A stretch of DNA of 64,000 bases from DASSBG01 sp963800395. GTDB taxonomy: Bacteria; Pseudomonadota; Gammaproteobacteria; Xanthomonadales; Rhodanobacteraceae. The position numbers were made by a program, and so were the translations under genes. The first letter of the stretch is position 1. Each line of letters opens with the position of its first letter. The stretch covers positions 62,001-126,000 of the forward strand of contig CAWDBD010000002.1 in assembly GCA_963800395.1 (NCBI GenBank), written 5' to 3'. This document shows positions 58,997 to 64,000 of the stretch, piece by piece. Below the pieces are notes generated by a model. It was not told where the DNA came from, did no database searches, and saw only the letters and a list, made by a program, of their open reading frames with translations.

Positions 58997-60016
58997 ATGA
59001 AACATGTTTATCTGCTTTTCATTGCGCTGCTGCTCGCCTGGACCCCTGTGACCCGGGCCGCGGTCAAACCGATGCTGGTCATCCACGGCGGTGCCGGTGT
59101 CATCACGCATGACATGGACCCGGCCACCCAGAAGGCCATTCGTGCGTGCCTGAAAGAGGCCCTTGAGCGTGGCCATGCCGCACTCGCGGCGGGCAAGCCG
59201 GCGCTGGATGCGGTGACCGCCGCAATTACCGTGCTGGAGAACGACCCGCACTTCAACGCCGGCAAGGGCGCCGTGTTCACTCATGACGGACGCAATGCCA
59301 TGGATGCCTCGATCATGGATGGCGCCACCTTGCGGGCAGGTGCCGTGGCTGGTGTCGAGCACGTCAAGAACCCGATCCTGCTGGCACGCGCCGTCATGGA
59401 GCATTCCCGGCATGTGATGCTGGCCTACCCCGGAGCGGAGAAGTTTGCCAGGAGCCAGGGTATCGAACTGGTCGGAACCGACTATTTCCGTACCGAGTAT
59501 CGCTGGAAGCAGTTGCAGAAAGCTCTCAGGAAGGATGCCGCTGGCCAGCAATCCGATGCCGAAGCCGAAGGTCATTTCGGCACCGTCGGTGCCGTGGCGC
59601 TGGACAAGCAGGGCCATCTGGCTGCCGGCACTTCCACCGGCGGCATGACCGACAAGCGCTGGGACCGCATCGGTGACTCGCCCATCATCGGCGCCGGCAC
59701 CTACGCCAATGCCGGCTGCGCCATGTCCTCCACCGGCTGGGGCGAGTTCTACATCCGTACCGCCGCGGCGCACAACGTGTGCATGCGTGTGGCCGTCATG
59801 CACGAGGATGTGGGCAAGGCCGCCGAAGAGGTGATCAACAGGCAGATTCCGGCCCTGGGCGGCGACGGCGGTGCCATCGTCCTGGATGCCAAAGGCAACT
59901 TCGCCATGCCCTTCAATACTCCCGGCATGTTCCGCGGCTGGATCGGCAAGGACGGCAAGGCGCATGTCGCCATTTTTGCTGATGAGAATGAGTCGGAGAA
60001 TGCGGTCAGCGATTGA
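58997..60016 (+). CDS. Isoaspartyl peptidase/L-asparaginase (Ntn hydrolase)
   Basis: 339 residues. The ATG at 58997 follows GGAGG and begins a signal peptide (LLFIALLLAWTPVTRA), so it is periplasmic. The self-cleavage site GHFGTVGAVALD gives the catalytic nucleophile Thr196 after autoproteolysis. GGAGV, GKGAVFTHDGRNAMDASIMDG and GTYANAGCAMSSTGWGE are family segments. It removes beta-aspartyl residues from peptides or hydrolyses asparagine. Confidence 0.92.
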   Translation: MKHVYLLFIALLLAWTPVTRAAVKPMLVIHGGAGVITHDMDPATQKAIRACLKEALERGHAALAAGKPALDAVTAAITVLENDPHFNAGKGAVFTHDGRNAMDASIMDGATLRAGAVAGVEHVKNPILLARAVMEHSRHVMLAYPGAEKFARSQGIELVGTDYFRTEYRWKQLQKALRKDAAGQQSDAEAEGHFGTVGAVALDKQGHLAAGTSTGGMTDKRWDRIGDSPIIGAGTYANAGCAMSSTGWGEFYIRTAAAHNVCMRVAVMHEDVGKAAEEVINRQIPALGGDGGAIVLDAKGNFAMPFNTPGMFRGWIGKDGKAHVAIFADENESENAVSD

Positions 60017-60055
60017 CGGGTTGGTTCGCGCTTCGGGAACCGGTGCGGCGGGCCT

Positions 60056-60290
60056 GTAGGGTGCTGCTGAGCGCAGCGAAGCGCACCATCGTTTGGTCCA
60101 CGCCACGGTGCGCTTCACTTTGTTCAGCAGCACCCTACAGCGCAGCGAAGCGCACCATCGTTTGGTCCACGCCACGGTGCGCTTCACTTTGTTCAGCAGC
60201 ACCCTACGGCGCAGCCAGGCGCATCATCATCAACTTCACGCCATGGTGCGCTTCCTTCGTCAGCAGCACCCTGCGCTGGGACTCTGCGTT
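60056..60290. repeat. Three tandem 69-bp hairpin repeats
   Basis: Units begin GCGCAGCGAAGCGCACCATC at 60071 and 60140, the third (60209) is diverged. The first is preceded by GTAGGGTGCTGCTGA, which pairs with TCAGCAGCACCCTAC at its end; AAGCGCACC pairs with GGTGCGCTT inside. It belongs to the widespread proteobacterial GTAGGGTG intergenic repeat type. The 335-base gap between the asparaginase and aldo/keto reductase genes otherwise holds nothing. Confidence 0.85.
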
Positions 60291-60351
60291 GAGTTGACAT
60301 GTGCGCCTGCGCTGGCGCAGGGTAGGCGTTCGCTTCTATCGGGAGCTCGGC

Positions 60352-61293
60352 ATGCAATACCGTCAGCTGGGACAATCGCAACTGGATATCGCGCCGCTGG
60401 CACTGGGCGGCAACGTGTTTGGCTGGACGGCGGACGAGGATGCCTCGTTTCGTATTCTCGATGCCTTTGTCGCCGCCGGCTGCAATCTGATCGATACCGC
60501 CGATGGCTACTCGCATTGGGCCGATGGGCACGAAGGTGGCGAGTCGGAAGCGATGATCGGCAAGTGGCTCAGGGCGAGCGGCAAACGCGAGCAGGTGCTG
60601 ATCGCGACCAAGGTCGGCAAGTGGTCGAAGCGGCCGGGCCTCGGCCGGGCCAATATCAGGGCCGCCGTCGACGAATCACTCGCACGCCTCAACACTGACG
60701 TCATCGACCTCTATCAGGCTCATGCGGATGATGAGAACACGCCGCTGGAAGAAACCCTTGCGGCGTTTGCGGAGCTGATCGAGGCGGGCAAGGTGCGTGC
60801 CATCGGCGCTTCCAACTACAGCGCGCCGCGCCTGGCCGAAGCGCTCGAGGTGAGTGCAAAACAGGGCTTGCCGCGCTATGAATCAGTACAACCCGAATAC
60901 AACCTGCTCCGCCGCCAGGGCTACGAAGACGGCATGCAGGACCTGGTGCAGGAGAAGAAGGTCGGCGTGATCAGCTATTTCTCGCTGGCGGCAGGTTTCC
61001 TGACCGGCAAATACCGCAGCACCGAGGATCTGGCCGGGCGTGCGCGTGGTGGCATGGTCGAGGACTATGTCAACGCGCACGGCCTGCGCGTCCTGCGGGC
61101 GGTGGATGACGTGGCCGAACGTCATGGCGCCAGTCCCGCCCAGGTGGCCCTGGCCTGGCTCATGGCCCGCCCCGGAGTCACGGCGCCCATCGCCAGCGCT
61201 ACCAGCATCGAGCAGCTCGAGGAGCTGACCGGGGCAATCGATCTGGAGCTGGACCGGGCCGACATGGAAAGCCTGGATCGGGTCAGCGGCTGA
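60352..61293 (+). CDS. Aldo/keto reductase
   Basis: 313 residues from the ATG at 60352, after GGGAG. The catalytic tetrad is visible: Asp and Tyr in DTADGYSHW, Lys in IATKVGKW and His in YQAHADD. NADPH-binding SLAAGFLTGKYRS and IASATSIEQLEEL lie near the end. Sequence is closest to the AKR11/YajO-type group acting on small aldehydes; the natural substrate is unknown. Confidence 0.92.
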   Translation: MQYRQLGQSQLDIAPLALGGNVFGWTADEDASFRILDAFVAAGCNLIDTADGYSHWADGHEGGESEAMIGKWLRASGKREQVLIATKVGKWSKRPGLGRANIRAAVDESLARLNTDVIDLYQAHADDENTPLEETLAAFAELIEAGKVRAIGASNYSAPRLAEALEVSAKQGLPRYESVQPEYNLLRRQGYEDGMQDLVQEKKVGVISYFSLAAGFLTGKYRSTEDLAGRARGGMVEDYVNAHGLRVLRAVDDVAERHGASPAQVALAWLMARPGVTAPIASATSIEQLEELTGAIDLELDRADMESLDRVSG

Positions 61294-61437
61294 GATACCT
61301 GCGTGTTTGCGCTTCGCGGGGCGATACCCGCTACAAGGGCCTCGGAGGCTTTCGGAGCATCATCGACAGTCGCTGTGCCGGTTGCCCGCGTGCGCTCGGC
61401 CGGTCGCGGCGCAGTGTCCGCGGCACCACGGACGCGC

Positions 61438-64000
61438 CTACCAGAGTGACGGCGCGCCGAAGCGGTTGTTCTCGTCGTCGCCCTTGCGCAAGCCCAGATC
61501 GAACAGCGGCCACAGGTTGACTGCCGGAACCAGCAGCAGCAGCGCAAAGAGGCCATTGCGGTTGCGGTCATGGCTGCGCTTGATCGCGACCATCATGAAC
61601 AGGCCCAGGGCCACGGCAAGCACCAGCCATCCCCATGGGCCGCTGGCCGGCAGCAGCGCCCTGGCAATCAGCCCGAGTACCGCCAGCAGCAATCCATACA
61701 CCCAGAAGGTCTTGCGTGAAGCGCGCCCGCGCCAGGACAGGAAGGCTGTTCGGAACCCGGGCGGTTTGCCCTGGCTCGCGAAAACCAGATAGATGGCGGG
61801 ACTGGAGAGCAGGGTAAGGCTTTGCGACACGATCAGGCCACCGATCACGGCGATGCCCAGTGGCCGTCGCAGTTCGGCACCGGCGCCGATGCCGATGGCC
61901 AGAGGCAGTGCGGCAAGAATTGCCACCATGGTCGTCATCATGATGGGGCGGAAGCGGGTGCGGCACGCTTCGCGGATGGCATCGACTGGCGCCATGCCGT
62001 CGCGCTCCGCCACCAGCGCGAAGTCGATCATCATGATCGCGTTCTTCTTTACCAGGCCGATCAGCAAGACCAGCGCCATCATCGACACAATGGACAGTTC
62101 GGTGCGGGTGATGATCAGCGCCAGGAGGGCACCGACACCGGCGGAAGGCAGCGTGGAAAGGATGGTGACGGGGTGGATCAGGCTCTCGTAGAGCATTCCC
62201 AGCACGATGTAGACAGCCAGGATCGCCGCCAGCAGCAACCACTTCATGTTCGATTGCGCTTCACTGAAATTGCGGAAGTTGCCGCCCAGCTCCATGCGGA
62301 TATCACCGGGCATGCGCATGTCCTGGATGGTCTGCTGGATTGCCGAACGGGCCTCGCTCATGGCCACGTCGGGCGCAAGGTTGAAGCTCAGGTCCATGCT
62401 GGTGAACTGATCCCTGTGCCGAATCTGGGTCGCGGCCAGGCCGGGCTCCTGGTGCGTCACCGCCGAGATCGGGATCATCTTGCCGCTTCGCGCCGGCACG
62501 TAGATACGATTCAGTGACTCGGGACTGGCGGTTTGCGAGGGCATGGCATTGAGCACCACCTTGTACTGGTTGGTATCCGAGTAGATGGTGGAGATCTGGC
62601 GCTGACCGAAGGCGTTGTACAAGGCATCGTCGATGGACGCGACCGAAATGCCCAGGCGCGCTGCCTTGTCGCGATCGATGACAAGGGTCTGCTGCAGACC
62701 GGCCTCGTCGACGTCGGTCCCGACATCGCGCAGCAGCGGGTTCTTCTTCAGCTGCGCCTGCAGGCGCGGCAGCCAGGTCTGCAACTGTTGCGGGTCGCTG
62801 CCCAGCAGCGACACTTCGTACTGTGCCCCCTGCGAGGTGCCTCCACCACCGCCGCTGGGCAGGTCCTGGTGGGCGCGCAAGCGCAATTCGAATGCGGGAA
62901 ACTTGTCCGCCTTGGCGCTGAGACGTGCCAGAACCAGTTGCGTGGACTGCTCGCGCCCGTGTCCCAGCGGCTTGAGCTGGATGCTGAATGAGCCGCTTGC
63001 GCTGCCTCGGCGCGAACCCAGCCTTGAACCGACATACTCCACCGCCGGGTCGGACATCAGCAGCTGGGTGATGCGCTCCTGGCGCTGCTTCATGTCCTGG
63101 AAGGAAAGCGTCGAGCCGGCCGAGGCGCGGGCCCAAATCAGGCCGCTGTCCTGGTCTGGAAACAGTCCGCCCTTGACAAAGGTGAACAGGAAGACCGTGA
63201 TGATGATCAGAAACAGCGGTTGCAGCGAAACCATGCGCGGGTGCCGCAGTGCCCAGTCCAGTGCACGCAGGTAGGTCCGCAACATGCCGGCGTGAAAGCG
63301 ATCCAGCGCATCGCCGAAACGGGTACGTTTTTGCGCCTGTTCCGGTTTCAGGAAGATGCCGCACAGCGAAGGAGTCAGGGTCAGCGAGACGACGGCAGAA
63401 ACGGCGATGGCGGCGATCAGCGTGACCGTGAACTCGCGGAAGAACACGCCGATCATGCTCGGCGCGAACAGCAGCGGTATGAATACCGCAATCAATGACA
63501 GCGTGATCGAAACAATGGTGAAACCGATCTCGCGTGCGCCTTTCAGGGTCGCTTCGAGACGTGAATCGCCTTCGTCGACGTGGCGGGTGATGTTTTCGAT
63601 CACCACGATGGCGTCATCAACCACGAAAGCCAGTGCGATCACCAGCGCCAGCAGTGACATGTTGTCCAGGGTGTAGTCGAAGATGTACATGGCCACGAAG
63701 GCCCCGGCCAGCGACAGCGGGACTGCCGTGGCGGCAATCAGGGTCGGTGCCAGCCTGCGCAGGAACAGCGCCATGGTCAGGATCACCATCAGCAGACTGA
63801 TCAGCAGCGTGATCTGCACTTCGTTCACGGAGGCACGAACCGTGGGCGTGCCGTCGTAGTAGGGCGTCAGCGTTGTCCCGGGAGGCAGCAGCGCACGCAG
63901 CGCCGGCAATGCGGCGTGAACACGGTCGACCGTGTCGATCACATTGGCGTCGGGGAACTTGAGAATGTCAATACCAATTGACGGCTTGCCGTTGAACCAG
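61438..64000 (-). CDS. RND multidrug efflux permease with C-terminal DUF805 domain (5' partial)
   Basis: At least 854 residues; the frame is open through the right edge. The RND part is of the HAE1/MdtBC type: DANVIDTVDRVHAALPALR, the membrane block ITLLISLLMVILTMALFLRR, LALVIALAFVVDDAIVVIENI with the proton-relay aspartates, and in the second half MLYESLIHPVTILSTLPSAGVGALLAL and GLVKKNAIMMIDFA. After YLVFASQGKPPGF the protein does not stop but continues with about 105 residues of DUF805 type: SWRGRASRKTFW, two membrane helices, KRSHDRNRNG and a last NNRFGAP. The fused domain may tether or regulate the pump. No adaptor gene is in the window; it would lie to the right. Confidence 0.9.
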   Translation of the reverse strand, partial: WFNGKPSIGIDILKFPDANVIDTVDRVHAALPALRALLPPGTTLTPYYDGTPTVRASVNEVQITLLISLLMVILTMALFLRRLAPTLIAATAVPLSLAGAFVAMYIFDYTLDNMSLLALVIALAFVVDDAIVVIENITRHVDEGDSRLEATLKGAREIGFTIVSITLSLIAVFIPLLFAPSMIGVFFREFTVTLIAAIAVSAVVSLTLTPSLCGIFLKPEQAQKRTRFGDALDRFHAGMLRTYLRALDWALRHPRMVSLQPLFLIIITVFLFTFVKGGLFPDQDSGLIWARASAGSTLSFQDMKQRQERITQLLMSDPAVEYVGSRLGSRRGSASGSFSIQLKPLGHGREQSTQLVLARLSAKADKFPAFELRLRAHQDLPSGGGGGTSQGAQYEVSLLGSDPQQLQTWLPRLQAQLKKNPLLRDVGTDVDEAGLQQTLVIDRDKAARLGISVASIDDALYNAFGQRQISTIYSDTNQYKVVLNAMPSQTASPESLNRIYVPARSGKMIPISAVTHQEPGLAATQIRHRDQFTSMDLSFNLAPDVAMSEARSAIQQTIQDMRMPGDIRMELGGNFRNFSEAQSNMKWLLLAAILAVYIVLGMLYESLIHPVTILSTLPSAGVGALLALIITRTELSIVSMMALVLLIGLVKKNAIMMIDFALVAERDGMAPVDAIREACRTRFRPIMMTTMVAILAALPLAIGIGAGAELRRPLGIAVIGGLIVSQSLTLLSSPAIYLVFASQGKPPGFRTAFLSWRGRASRKTFWVYGLLLAVLGLIARALLPASGPWGWLVLAVALGLFMMVAIKRSHDRNRNGLFALLLLVPAVNLWPLFDLGLRKGDDENNRFGAPSLW

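Noticed and set aside
60013..60297. 94-residue frame across the 69-bp repeats
   Set aside because: The peptide is only a translation of the hairpin repeats (repeated STPRCASLCSAAPY) and has no ribosome binding site.

Overview
The window reads as chromosomal DNA of a GC-rich gammaproteobacterium of the order Xanthomonadales, probably Rhodanobacteraceae or Xanthomonadaceae. The evidence is lineage-typical: a fused aspartate kinase/diaminopimelate decarboxylase (lysAC) in an overlapping operon with murL and murD2 (the L-Glu ligase/epimerase variant of peptidoglycan synthesis), a fis-purH block, polA next to a divergent DUF2782 gene, a small RNA beside polA with the architecture of Xanthomonas sX13, and heptamer tandem repeats scattered in and between genes. 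No tRNA, rRNA, CRISPR array, prophage or insertion-sequence transposase was recognised. Genus cannot be fixed from sequence reading alone.

Layout. 1-5.8 kb: a hydroxylase-sulfotransferase fusion (cut by the left edge) and a DUF2333 gene, separated by a secreted beta-helix protein gene that is flanked by two decayed copies of the same chromosomal junction. 5.9-9.2 kb: GFA-family protein, inorganic pyrophosphatase, uvrD. 9.2-14 kb: a small membrane protein, the sX13-like sRNA, polA, a DUF2782 protein and a dense hairpin-repeat cluster. 14-18 kb: purH (with an apparent one-base frameshift), fis, a zinc-ribbon DUF3426 protein and mazG. 18-21.8 kb: ybbP/ybbA-type ABC exporter head to head with tesA, the two start codons sharing bases. 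22-36.6 kb: envelope polysaccharide and outer-membrane block: a 1439-residue three-module glycosyltransferase, a secreted S10 carboxypeptidase, a GH17-GT2 beta-glucan synthase (NdvB type), tamA and tamB. 36.8-44.5 kb: small hypothetical genes, an M3 lipoprotein peptidase, bioD with a small upstream TMEM175-like ORF, a free-methionine sulfoxide reductase, an EF-G paralogue and a TonB-like anchored protein. 44.6-49.2 kb: a two-gene molybdenum hydroxylase and a secreted amidohydrolase. 49.5-54.9 kb: lysAC-murL-murD2. 55-64 kb: upp, an M13 lipoprotein peptidase, a cytochrome b561-type protein, an isoaspartyl peptidase, an aldo/keto reductase and an RND efflux pump (cut by the right edge) with a DUF805 domain fused to its C-terminus.

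Functionally the window is dominated by cell-envelope work: peptidoglycan precursor synthesis, beta-barrel/TAM assembly, glucan and polysaccharide synthesis, lipase/ABC export and efflux, plus a set of secreted or lipoprotein peptidases (S10, M3, M13, Ntn-asparaginase) suggesting peptide scavenging. The most notable items are the sX13-like sRNA, the duplicated junction around the beta-helix gene, the RND-DUF805 fusion, the hydroxylase-sulfotransferase fusion, the purH frameshift, and several unannotated repeat families (77-bp hairpin repeats with a compensatory base change, 69-bp repeats, a 167-bp fold-back element, and heptamer arrays inside uvrD and murD2).
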